Source of the DNA: a virus
Length of the DNA: 63,288 bases
Virus record (IMG/VR): IMGVR_UViG_3300027833_001748
Location: 1 to 63,288 of that record
Direction: 5' to 3' (one strand)
The notes beneath the pieces are model-generated. The model worked only from the letters and a program-made list of their open reading frames with translations, made no database searches and had not been told where the DNA came from. Within the stretch, counting starts at the first letter, position 1; the number at the start of each line of letters is the position of its first letter. Shown one piece after another: positions 49,100 through 57,230 of this stretch. The position numbers and the translations under genes were made by a program.

Positions 49100-50636
49100 T
49101 CATACAGTTATATTACCTACAGCTGGCACCGGCACCCGTATGGGAGATTATACTAAGCATCTAAACAAAGGTTTGTTACCGTATAAAGAAAAACCGGCCA
49201 TTGCACATATTATAGATCAATTTCCTGTAGACACACATTTTATTATGCCAGTGGGCTACTTGGCAAATCAAATTAAAGATTTTTGTGCTGTTACGTATAA
49301 CAACAGGAATATTACATTTGTAGAAGTTGACTGGCAAAGCGATATAGCTGGCACCGGATATACCTTGCTACAATGTAGAGATTATATTACTGGACCGTTT
49401 TGGTATATTCCGTGTGATACGTTTTTTGATGAACCTGTAGTTACTGATACACCCAAACACGATTGTTATTATGTAAAAGACATTCCACAAAAAGATAGTC
49501 ATCTATATACTATGTTTGGCACAAACGGTAGTATAATACAAGAAATTACATTTAAAAAAGAAGCACCAAGTGATTGGAAAGCATTTACAGGACTAATGTA
49601 TATTAATGAATGGAATAATTTCTTTGACAGATTAAGTAAATTAAATGACAATGAGTTTATACAAGTAATACAATCAGGAAATAGATATAAAGAATTAGAT
49701 AGTTGGATAGATTTTGGTAATCCTATAAGTTATAAAACAGCAGTATCAAAAAGTCAAAAATTTGATTTTAGTAAGAACGACGAAGTAACATATATCTGTA
49801 ATGACCGTGTAGTAAAATGGTGGTTAGATAAATCAGTACCGCAAAAGAAGATGCGTAAAACACAAATTAATCCTAAAGTATTTCCTGCTAATTGTTTAGT
49901 TAGAGGAAACTTTATGGCATATGATTTCTTTCTAGGAGAAACTTTATATAAATTTAATGATCCAGTAATGTTTAAAGATCTATTAGCATGGCTTGATAAG
50001 AATGTATGGAATATTGCAGATTACGATTTAGATGAAGCAGCAATGTTATTCTACAAAGATAAAACACTTGGCCGTATTAATTTATTTTTAGACAAGTATC
50101 CTGCACTACAAAACATTACTCATGTAAACGGAACAAAAATAAAACCTTACTCAGAATATTTAGAAAATATTAATTGGGAAAATATTGCATCTAATAATTT
50201 GTCAGGATTTGTACACGGAGACTTACAGTTTGACAATATTATTATAAATTCAACTGGTGACTTTTTACTTATTGATTGGCGACATGAATTTGCCAATGTA
50301 GTTGATTACGGTGATATATATTATGATCTAGCAAAAATGGCGGGCGGCTTCATAATAAACTATGCAAATATTAAACAACATAATTTTGACATTGAAATCC
50401 AAGGAACTGAAGTCACGCTCAGTGTGCCTAACATAGATAGTATAGACACTTATCAAACTATACTAAAAGAATTTGTAATTTCAAAAGGCTGGGACTATAA
50501 AAAAGTTCAACAATTAATACCTATCATATTTTGGAATATGAGTCCTCTACACACTGCTCCGTTTGATATATTTTTATGGTACCTTGGAATGAAACTATTT
50601 CAGGAGGCAGAAGATGAGTCTACAAAAGTACATTAG
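49092..50636 (+). CDS. bifunctional nucleotidyltransferase-kinase (sugar or alcohol activation)
   Basis: 514 residues from the ATG at 49092. An earlier in-frame start at 49053 would lie deep in the cupin gene and adds nothing conserved. The N-terminal half is a nucleotidyltransferase: VILPTAGTGTRMG with TKHLNKGLLPYKEKPAIAHI, and YIPCDTFFDEP near residue 112. The C-terminal half is an aminoglycoside/choline-kinase-type phosphotransferase: SGFVHGDLQFDNIIIN (His375) and FLLIDWRHEF. This is a kinase plus cytidylyl/guanylyl/uridylyl transferase fusion, as in LicA/LicC or HddA/HddC chemistry. It would phosphorylate a small molecule and couple it to a nucleotide. It overlaps the next gene by 23 nt. 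Confidence 0.8.
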   Translation: MSNHTVILPTAGTGTRMGDYTKHLNKGLLPYKEKPAIAHIIDQFPVDTHFIMPVGYLANQIKDFCAVTYNNRNITFVEVDWQSDIAGTGYTLLQCRDYITGPFWYIPCDTFFDEPVVTDTPKHDCYYVKDIPQKDSHLYTMFGTNGSIIQEITFKKEAPSDWKAFTGLMYINEWNNFFDRLSKLNDNEFIQVIQSGNRYKELDSWIDFGNPISYKTAVSKSQKFDFSKNDEVTYICNDRVVKWWLDKSVPQKKMRKTQINPKVFPANCLVRGNFMAYDFFLGETLYKFNDPVMFKDLLAWLDKNVWNIADYDLDEAAMLFYKDKTLGRINLFLDKYPALQNITHVNGTKIKPYSEYLENINWENIASNNLSGFVHGDLQFDNIIINSTGDFLLIDWRHEFANVVDYGDIYYDLAKMAGGFIINYANIKQHNFDIEIQGTEVTLSVPNIDSIDTYQTILKEFVISKGWDYKKVQQLIPIIFWNMSPLHTAPFDIFLWYLGMKLFQEAEDESTKVH

Positions 50637-51330
50637 TGTAAGTAAGTATCCTGGCAAAACAGGAGAACACTACTACACAAACTTTTTTAGACATTATGAT
50701 CTAAATGCAACTTATACTGCGATGGGTACTGACAACTTAAAAAGCATTGTATCTTGGGCATTAGATAATAATATTTGTGGAATAAGTGTAAGTATGCCGT
50801 ATAAGGCAGAAATAATATCATTACTTGATAATGCATCATCTGAATGTATTGATTACAATACTTGTAACACTGTTAAAATTATTGACGGAAAACTTTTTGG
50901 ATATAATTGCGACTTTTACGGCATGGTAGAAGTTACTAAAAATATAAACAAATCTGACACTATTACTATTTTAGGTAATGGAGCAATGGGTAGTATGTTT
51001 GCAAAATATCTAAGTAATTATAATGTTACAGTTTGTGCAAGGAACAACGGAACATGGAAGAATCGACATAATAATGCTGATGTTATAATAAATTGTACAG
51101 GATTAGGAACTAGCACACCTTCTAGTCCGTTTGATGAAATACCAAAGCAATGCAAACGTGTAATTGATCTAGCAGTAGCAGAAAACCAGCTTCAACAACA
51201 ATGTAGTATATCAGGGATTAAATACAATAGTGGTAAAGAATTTTATAAGAATCAGTTTCTTAACCAATTCAAAATATATACCGGAATAGAATCCAAAGGA
51301 TTAATATATGATCGATATGAAAAAATTTAA
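50614..51330 (+). CDS. shikimate-dehydrogenase-like oxidoreductase (AroE family)
   Basis: 238 residues, slightly shorter than AroE (about 270). NICGISVSMPYKAEI places the catalytic Lys at 64. NTCNTVKIIDGKLFGYNCDF matches the G-A-x-N-T...N-T-D block with catalytic Asp100 kept, although NTD reads NCD and GA is TC. ITILGNGAMGSMFAKYL (G121, G123, G126) is the dinucleotide-binding loop. KYPGKTGEHYYTNFF near residue 12 corresponds to the substrate-binding N-terminal segment, which is altered, so the substrate may not be shikimate (aminoshikimate, quinate or another cyclic polyol are possible). Unusual in a phage. Overlaps both neighbours. Confidence 0.75.
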   Translation: MSLQKYISVSKYPGKTGEHYYTNFFRHYDLNATYTAMGTDNLKSIVSWALDNNICGISVSMPYKAEIISLLDNASSECIDYNTCNTVKIIDGKLFGYNCDFYGMVEVTKNINKSDTITILGNGAMGSMFAKYLSNYNVTVCARNNGTWKNRHNNADVIINCTGLGTSTPSSPFDEIPKQCKRVIDLAVAENQLQQQCSISGIKYNSGKEFYKNQFLNQFKIYTGIESKGLIYDRYEKI

Positions 51331-52390
51331 ACTTGGTGTTGGACCAATGAGCTTAGAGTCTATTGATATAATGACTAATTGGTCAAAGCAAAATGCTACA
51401 CCACTAATGCTAATTGCAAGCCGAAATCAAGTTGACAGTGATACAGGATATGTATGTCGTACATCAGAACTAGTAGAACGTGTACAAAAAAACAAGACTG
51501 TAAATTTATTAGTTTGTAGAGATCACTGCGGACCTTATTTTACTGATTTAGATAAAGGTCTAACAGTTGATGAAGCAATTGTTCGTTGTAAAGATACTAT
51601 TGATGCAGATATTAACAACGGCTTTGATTTAATACATATTGATGTATCACGCATACACACTAATCAATTAGAGTACGGAAAAGAATTAATTGAATATGCT
51701 ATTAGTAAAAACCCCAATATAAAACTTGAATTTGGTAGTGAAGATAATACAGGTATTGATATTGAAAGTAGCATAGGAAGGTTAGATCCTCAATTAGAAT
51801 TTTTGCAAGCATATAAAGATAACATAATTTATTTTGTAACACAAACAGGTAGTCTAACAAAGGGAACACAAGCTGGCGGATTTAATGTAGCTCGTAATAA
51901 AAAGAATGTAAAACTTGTACATGATGCAGGATTTTTATTTAAAGAACATAATGCTGATTACTTTAGTAAATCTGATATAGAAAAAAGATCTTCTGTTGGT
52001 ATTGATAGTTTAAATATTGCTCCACAAATTGGAACAGTACATACTACGGTATTAAAAGAATTTGCATCAGATGAACAATGGAATAAATTTAGCGATTATG
52101 TTTACAGTAAAAACTATTGGCAAAGATGGTCAGAAGATCAAGAAGCAAATAAAGACACTGCAACTATCCTTAGTGGACACTATTGTTTTAATAGTGAAAT
52201 ATATAAAGACATAATTAAAAATATTGATTATGATAGTTTTCTATATAGACTTGATACTAGAATTACATCTGTTTTAGATCATTATACTACATTTATAGAT
52301 AACGATAATACTGCATCGTATTATCAAAAATTAAAAGACAAGATATCGTTAGCAAGTTTAAAAAAACGTGATCCGTTTATATACAAGTAA
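51308..52390 (+). CDS. GatZ/KbaZ-like TIM-barrel protein (tagatose-bisphosphate aldolase-related)
   Basis: 360 residues. PLMLIASRNQVDSDTGYVCR (37-51), LLVCRDHCGP (68-76) and GFDLIHIDVSRIH (106-116) parallel the LIEATSNQVN, GGDHLGP and KIHLDAS blocks of the non-catalytic subunit of class II tagatose-1,6-bisphosphate aldolase. In that pair the GatY/KbaY partner carries the metal site; none is seen here. Later KLEFGSEDNTGID and FVTQTGSLTKGTQAGGFN could bind phosphate. It may work alone on a ketose phosphate or serve as a partner for a host enzyme. It starts 23 nt inside the AroE-like gene, with AAAGGA 7 to 8 nt before the ATG. Confidence 0.6.
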   Translation: MIDMKKFKLGVGPMSLESIDIMTNWSKQNATPLMLIASRNQVDSDTGYVCRTSELVERVQKNKTVNLLVCRDHCGPYFTDLDKGLTVDEAIVRCKDTIDADINNGFDLIHIDVSRIHTNQLEYGKELIEYAISKNPNIKLEFGSEDNTGIDIESSIGRLDPQLEFLQAYKDNIIYFVTQTGSLTKGTQAGGFNVARNKKNVKLVHDAGFLFKEHNADYFSKSDIEKRSSVGIDSLNIAPQIGTVHTTVLKEFASDEQWNKFSDYVYSKNYWQRWSEDQEANKDTATILSGHYCFNSEIYKDIIKNIDYDSFLYRLDTRITSVLDHYTTFIDNDNTASYYQKLKDKISLASLKKRDPFIYK

Positions 52391-52401
52391 GTGAGGTAGT
52401 T

Positions 52402-52899
52402 ATGATACTATATTTAGATATGGACGGTGTAATTGCAAATTGGTACGATGCATTTGCAAAGCACAATGGAGTTGATCATTGGACAAAAGTGCCTAACAAA
52501 GACAAAGCAGTATTTGAATTAAAGTCTACAGATTTTTTTAATACTATTGACTTATATCCATCAACTAAAAAATTAGTATCAGCAGTTAAACAAATTGCAG
52601 GTGATGATTATGGAATATGCTCAAGTCCATTAACTGAAGATCAACACAATAGTAGCTATTGGAAAAGAGTATGGTTAGAACGTCACGGATTTATGCCGAT
52701 AATTCCTAACTTAATCTTTACAAGAAACAAAGAAAAATATGCAGTTGATAGGATAGATGGCTCGCCAAATATCCTTGTTGATGATAAAATTAACAATGTT
52801 TCACAATGGTCTGCTGCTGGCGGCATTGGTATACACTATTTTGCTGACAAAGATAATGTTGATGATTTAATAACTGCATTAAAACAATCATATAAGTAA
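52402..52899 (+). CDS. HAD-superfamily 5' (3')-nucleotidase-like phosphatase
   Basis: 165 residues. YLDMDGVIANWYDAF (Asp6 and Asp8) is HAD motif I, CSSPLTEDQHNSSYW lies in the motif II and cap region, and ILVDDKINNVSQW supplies motif IV. The arrangement is that of the NT5C-type deoxyribonucleotidase group. It may hydrolyse a nucleotide or a sugar phosphate; in this island the latter is also reasonable. GTGAGG lies upstream of the ATG. It is the last gene before a consensus promoter. Confidence 0.75.
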   Translation: MILYLDMDGVIANWYDAFAKHNGVDHWTKVPNKDKAVFELKSTDFFNTIDLYPSTKKLVSAVKQIAGDDYGICSSPLTEDQHNSSYWKRVWLERHGFMPIIPNLIFTRNKEKYAVDRIDGSPNILVDDKINNVSQWSAAGGIGIHYFADKDNVDDLITALKQSYK

Positions 52900-52900
52900 T

Positions 52901-52916
52901 TTGACAAATATGTCAA
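52901..52916. repeat. inverted repeat over the -35 box (possible operator)
   Basis: TTGACA-AATA-TGTCAA is a perfect 6-bp inverted repeat with a 4-nt loop, and its left arm is the -35 hexamer itself. It could be a repressor site or a chance palindrome. Confidence 0.4.
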
Positions 52917-52929
52917 AAGGTGTTATAAT
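52901..52929 (+). promoter_or_regulatory. perfect-consensus sigma70 promoter that would give a leaderless mRNA
   Basis: TTGACA (52901-52906), 17-nt spacer and TATAAT (52924-52929) match consensus at all twelve positions. The start codon of the next gene is at 52935, only 5 nt after the -10 box, so a normal initiation point falls at or within a base or two of the ATG. Confidence 0.85.
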
Positions 52930-52934
52930 AAAGC

Positions 52935-53609
52935 ATGTATGATATCGTATTCATAAGTTACCAGGAGCCTTCTGCAGATGAAAACTACGCTGCACTAAAG
53001 GCACGATTTCCTATGGCTAAACGTGTACACGGAGTTAAAGGAATACATCAAGCACACATAAAGGCAGCAAAGAAATGCTTTACTAAGATGTTTTGGATTG
53101 TAGATGCAGACGCACTTATATTAGATACATTTAATTTTAACTACGAAACACCAGAACATCAATTAGATCATGTGCATGTATGGAGAGCAAAGAATCCTAT
53201 TAATGGATTAGAATATGGTTATGGAGGAGTAAAGTTATTTCCTCGCAACCTTACAATAGGAATGGATACAACTAAATCAGATATGACTACAAGCATAAGC
53301 GAACATTTTATTGCTGTAGATGAAGTTGCAAATATTACAAAATTTAATACAAGTCCATTTGAAACGTGGAAAGGTGCATTTAGAGAATGTGCTAAACTAA
53401 GCAGTAAGACAATTACGAGACAAAACAATGACGAAACAGATGATAGACTCAATACGTGGTGTACAAAAGGCTCTGAGGAACGCTATGGCAGCTACGCTCT
53501 TAATGGTGCTAATGCTGGCAGGGAGTTTGGGATTTCTAATAGGAGCAATATTGGTCTTATAAATGATTTTGATTGGCTAAAGGAACAGTTTGATGCAGAA
53601 TGTAGCTGA
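52935..53609 (+). CDS. putative glycosyltransferase of the YLSYDEPNAE family, short form
   Basis: 224 residues. DIVFISYQEPSADENYAALK, KRVHGVKGIHQAHIKAAKK, MFWIVDADALILD (DAD at 57-59) and NGLEYGYGGVKLFPR match protein 42217-43149 block for block. FETWKGAFRECAKLSS matches its AWRAGFREGVKLATD segment. It lacks the C-terminal 80 residues of the long form. It is the first gene after the leaderless-type promoter; AAGG lies 14 nt before the ATG, too far to be a good ribosome site. It overlaps the following radical SAM gene by 17 nt. Confidence 0.6.
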   Translation: MYDIVFISYQEPSADENYAALKARFPMAKRVHGVKGIHQAHIKAAKKCFTKMFWIVDADALILDTFNFNYETPEHQLDHVHVWRAKNPINGLEYGYGGVKLFPRNLTIGMDTTKSDMTTSISEHFIAVDEVANITKFNTSPFETWKGAFRECAKLSSKTITRQNNDETDDRLNTWCTKGSEERYGSYALNGANAGREFGISNRSNIGLINDFDWLKEQFDAECS

Positions 53610-54648
53610 CATCAAAACAGTTCATATCGAGCTTACAGATAAGTGTCAAGCACAATGTCCAATGTGTGCTAGAAACTTTCATGGCGGCGCAACACGCCCA
53701 TTCATACGCAATGGTGATATTAGCATTGAACAATTTAAAGAATGGTTCCCTCGAGACTTCTTAGCTCAATTAAATAATTTTTACAGTTGCGGTAACTACG
53801 GTGATCCTTGCTTTGCAATAAATTGTTTAGAAATATATTCATATGTGCGTGAATGCAATCCAACAGCAAGATTAGGAATACATACTAATGGCGGTATGCG
53901 TAATCCAGCATGGTGGGCAAAGTTAGCACAACATAATATTGATGTTATATTTGCTGTTGACGGATTTAAAGGTAAACATGAATTATATCGCAAGAATACA
54001 AAGTTTGACAAAGTAATAGAAAATTTAAAAGCGTTTATTGATGCTGGCGGCAATGCATCAGTTGATAGTTTAGTATTTGCACATAATGAACACGAAGTAG
54101 ATGAACTTGAAACATATTTACTAAACATTGGCGTACAAAAAGTAAACTTTGTTAGTACAACACGATTCTATGAAATGAAAGAATACGAAGTACACGATAA
54201 TAACGGTAATGTAGAATATACTATTTCGCCTGCGCAAACAGAAAGATTTAAGAAAACACCGTCAAAGTCATTAACAGCGTTGTTGGATAAATCATATAGA
54301 GACGCTTCATTAGAACAAAGTATAATTACTCCTAAGTGCGAAACAGAAAACGGCATCTATGTAGATCCATATGGTGATATATTTCCTTGTTGTTGGCTTG
54401 GCGGAGATTATTTAGAACAGCCGATACAAGAAGTACTGCCAATACACGAACTACGTAATCTAAGTGTTGAAAATACCAAACAAGTTTTAGCAGATGTTGG
54501 CATTCCTAATTGTAAAGACAGTGTACTATCCAAAAACACAACACTATTTGAAAAATTATCTAATTACTGGAATGGTGCAGACAAGTGTATGACATGTTCT
54601 CGTCAATGTAGTAACCTAATGTATGAGAGTAATAACAAGTATGAATAA
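53593..54648 (+). CDS. radical SAM enzyme 2 with C-terminal SPASM-like cysteines
   Basis: 351 residues from the ATG at 53593 (AAAGGA 8 nt upstream; an in-frame TTG one codon earlier is possible). IELTDKCQAQCPMCARN gives Cys 18, 22 and 25 for the radical SAM cluster. FYSCGNYGDPCFA and GIHTNGGMRNPAWW follow in the usual positions. Near residues 250-270 KCETENGIYVDPYGDIFPCC resembles the start of a SPASM auxiliary-cluster domain, completed by CMTCSRQC at the end. SPASM members often modify peptides or sugars. Substrate unknown. Confidence 0.85.
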   Translation: MQNVADIKTVHIELTDKCQAQCPMCARNFHGGATRPFIRNGDISIEQFKEWFPRDFLAQLNNFYSCGNYGDPCFAINCLEIYSYVRECNPTARLGIHTNGGMRNPAWWAKLAQHNIDVIFAVDGFKGKHELYRKNTKFDKVIENLKAFIDAGGNASVDSLVFAHNEHEVDELETYLLNIGVQKVNFVSTTRFYEMKEYEVHDNNGNVEYTISPAQTERFKKTPSKSLTALLDKSYRDASLEQSIITPKCETENGIYVDPYGDIFPCCWLGGDYLEQPIQEVLPIHELRNLSVENTKQVLADVGIPNCKDSVLSKNTTLFEKLSNYWNGADKCMTCSRQCSNLMYESNNKYE

Positions 54649-55639
54649 CTTTCAACAAATACCTTGGGATGATATTACAGAGTTTGGACAAAAAACTCTT
54701 TTAAACACTGATCTTTTTACTGTGTCATGGATACTTGCTAGATTTTGTAATTATAACTGCTCGTATTGTTGGCCGTACGCTAGATCTAGTACTCCTGATC
54801 ACCAGGATTTAGAGGTATATACACGTACAATAGATAATATTAAAGCACAGGCTCGTGATAACGGATTTACTGACTTCCATTTTAGTTTTAGCGGAGGCGA
54901 ACCAACTGCTTATAAATACTTTGGGGAGGTTATAGACCATTACTGTAGTGATACAGCACCCAAGTACCAGAGTATCCACATGACGACCAATCTAAGCCCA
55001 GGAAGCAAATGGTGGAACAGATGGTTAGAGTCAACTAGTACTCTACAACGTAGAAGTATTACAGCAAGCTATCATGCAGAGTTTGCAAACGAACAAGAAT
55101 TTGGAGATAAATGTCTCCAATTAATGAAAGGAGGAACATTTGTTACAATTAATCAAGTCATGGTACCGGAAATGTTCGAAGAATTATACGGACGCCTTGA
55201 ACGATTTGCCGCCAGAGGTATTAACGTCACTCTCAAGCCCCAATCCGATCCTACCGCCTCCTACGTGGTACATGGATACACTGAAGGCCAGATCACAAGA
55301 ATGCAAACCGGATTTCCACAAAGAATCCCAGAAGAATTCGAGCAACTAATACCTATTTTAGGAGTAGAGCTTATTGACAAAAATGGCAATAAACACCTAT
55401 TAGATCAAGCAGAACGGTTTAATGCTTTTGGATTTAACAAGTTTAAGGGTTGGGAATGTAATGCAGGATATCAAGGTTGCGTTATACGTGAGAATGAAGT
55501 TAAACGCAGTTATAGTTGTAAAGATCAACCCTTAGGCACGTTAAACGAAGGATTTGAGCTGTTTAAAGCACCATCTAAGTGCATTACTCCTACTTGTGTA
55601 AGTAGTGCAGATAGCAAAATACCAAAGAGGAAAGTATGA
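54641..55639 (+). CDS. radical SAM enzyme 3
   Basis: 332 residues from the ATG at 54641, which overlaps the previous stop by 8 nt; a start at 54623 would add six residues. ILARFCNYNCSYCWPYA contains Cys 36, 40 and 43; FHFSFSGGEPTAY has GGEP at 85-88. The C-terminal part has WECNAGYQGCVIREN, YSCKDQPLGTLNEGF and CITPTC, which look like ligands for a further cluster. It resembles radical SAM 59207-60172 and 61261-62190 in overall plan (GWxCNxG block near the end). Its stop overlaps the next start by 4 nt. Confidence 0.83.
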   Translation: MNNFQQIPWDDITEFGQKTLLNTDLFTVSWILARFCNYNCSYCWPYARSSTPDHQDLEVYTRTIDNIKAQARDNGFTDFHFSFSGGEPTAYKYFGEVIDHYCSDTAPKYQSIHMTTNLSPGSKWWNRWLESTSTLQRRSITASYHAEFANEQEFGDKCLQLMKGGTFVTINQVMVPEMFEELYGRLERFAARGINVTLKPQSDPTASYVVHGYTEGQITRMQTGFPQRIPEEFEQLIPILGVELIDKNGNKHLLDQAERFNAFGFNKFKGWECNAGYQGCVIRENEVKRSYSCKDQPLGTLNEGFELFKAPSKCITPTCVSSADSKIPKRKV

Positions 55640-56370
55640 ATAAGTTTGGAATACTAGGTTATGGCTATGTAGGTAAAGCTACACACAAAGGTTTGCTTAA
55701 AGATGCAAAGGCCATTGTGTATGATATAATGTTTGACATGCCAAAAGAAGTTATATATGAAGCAGATACCGTTTTTATTTGTATACCTACAATTACTGAA
55801 ACAGATATTGATATAGTAATTAATGAAATTAAAGATTTAAAACAGCATAATGCAAATGTAGAAATTGTAATTCGTAGTACATTACCATTAGGAGCATGTG
55901 AACAAATACAAAAAGAAGCAGGTAACATTATCTATATGCCAGAGTTCTTGCGTGAAAGATATTGGGATACAGATTGCTTTAAACGTCCGTTAGTTGTGGG
56001 TAGCGACAATAGTATACCGCAATGGCTACAAGACGAAGAAATTAAAACATGTTCTACTAAAGAAGCAGAGCTAGTTAAAATGTATTCTAATAATTTTGCA
56101 GTAATGCGTATTGCATTTGCAAATGTGTTTTATGATTTAGCAGAAAATGTTGGCGCTGATTATAATAAAGTATTAGATATGTACTTAGACATACAACAAG
56201 ACCAAACATATATGGAAGTTCCTGGACACGATGGAACACGAGGCTTTGGAGGCAAGTGTTTACCTAAGGATTTAGATTTCCTTATTGAAACACTTGACGA
56301 AAAAGGTATTGATCAAAATTGGTTCAAACATATTAGAGAGTTAAATAAAAGATGGCAAAAAAAGTTTTAG
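55636..56370 (+). CDS. UDP-glucose/GDP-mannose dehydrogenase-like protein, lacking the C-terminal domain
   Basis: 244 residues, against about 390-450 for full enzymes. GILGYGYVGKATHKG has the NAD-binding G8, G10 and G13. VFICIPT, VIRSTLPLGAC, YMPEFLRERYWD and EAELVKMYSNNFAVMRIAFAN follow in family order. GFGGKCLPKD near residue 202-211 holds the catalytic Cys. The C-terminal substrate-binding domain is missing; the frame ends soon after the Cys loop. It may still oxidise a nucleotide sugar as a dimer or use a reduced substrate. The next gene is an epimerase and overlaps by 19 nt. Confidence 0.8.
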   Translation: MNKFGILGYGYVGKATHKGLLKDAKAIVYDIMFDMPKEVIYEADTVFICIPTITETDIDIVINEIKDLKQHNANVEIVIRSTLPLGACEQIQKEAGNIIYMPEFLRERYWDTDCFKRPLVVGSDNSIPQWLQDEEIKTCSTKEAELVKMYSNNFAVMRIAFANVFYDLAENVGADYNKVLDMYLDIQQDQTYMEVPGHDGTRGFGGKCLPKDLDFLIETLDEKGIDQNWFKHIRELNKRWQKKF

Positions 56371-57230
56371 TAACAGGAGCATCAGGAATGATTGGTAGAG
56401 AGCTGTGTAATCAGCTAAATGCCGACGACTACTATGTAGTTGCAATTGATAATCATTTTAGATATTCACATAGACCTGGTTGTGCAGAGTATGTAACAGC
56501 AAATATACAAACATATCTTCCTAAAATAGATAACGATTTTGATTATATATTTCATATGGGTGCAATAAACGGTACAAAGTATTTTTATGATATACCTAAT
56601 CAATTACTTGAAAATAATATTACAACAGATTTTTCAGTATTTAATTTTTGCAAACGTAATCCTAAATGCAAATTAATCTACGCAAGTTCTAGTGAAGTAG
56701 TAGCAGGTACGGAAGTGTTTCCGACGCCCGAACTAATAGATGTTTCCATCAAAGACATACACAATCCTCGTTGGAGTTATAGACTAAGCAAAATGGTTAG
56801 TGAAAATTATTTAACAAATTGTGAAAGTATTGATTGTTTAATTGTAAGATTCTTTAATGCATTTAGTCCTGCATCGGGCTCGGGTCATTTTGTAAGAGAT
56901 ATATTAGATAAAATAGATAATGAAGACTTTACATTAATAGGAGCAGATGAAACACGTTGTTTTATTAGAGTTGAAGATACAGTTGATGCATTATTAAATA
57001 TATTTAAAGATGTATCCTTTGAAGTTGTTAATATTGGCAGCGATGAAGAAATAACCGTATTAGAAGCAGCAACTATACTTGCTAAACACAAAGGTGTAAA
57101 TCCTTTTTGGAAACATGTAGATGGTAATATAGGCAGTGTTAAACGCAGACGTCCTGATATTAGTAAATTAAAAGAATTTTATCCATTATTTAAACCAGCA
57201 AAGTTTGCAGATTCGGTAGGCGACCTATGA
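56352..57230 (+). CDS. NAD-dependent epimerase/dehydratase (extended SDR)
   Basis: 292 residues. KVLVTGASGMIGRELCNQL is the NAD-binding loop (G9, G12, G15). YIFHMGAINGTKYFYDIPNQ, LIYASSSEVVAG and WSYRLSKMVSENYL supply the Ser/Tyr-x-x-x-Lys catalytic set (YRLSK near residue 145). VRFFNAFSP and FIRVEDTVDALLNIF fit UDP-sugar enzymes of the GalE, UXS and RmlB group. With the dehydrogenase upstream it could convert a UDP-uronate, for example to a pentose, but the exact reaction is not determined by the sequence. It starts inside the dehydrogenase gene and overlaps the next by 4 nt. Confidence 0.85.
   Translation: MAKKVLVTGASGMIGRELCNQLNADDYYVVAIDNHFRYSHRPGCAEYVTANIQTYLPKIDNDFDYIFHMGAINGTKYFYDIPNQLLENNITTDFSVFNFCKRNPKCKLIYASSSEVVAGTEVFPTPELIDVSIKDIHNPRWSYRLSKMVSENYLTNCESIDCLIVRFFNAFSPASGSGHFVRDILDKIDNEDFTLIGADETRCFIRVEDTVDALLNIFKDVSFEVVNIGSDEEITVLEAATILAKHKGVNPFWKHVDGNIGSVKRRRPDISKLKEFYPLFKPAKFADSVGDL

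Noticed and set aside
53219-53452. 77-codon minus-strand frame inside the short-form transferase
   Set aside because: Complement of conserved blocks shared with the long-form paralogue; no independent start signals.
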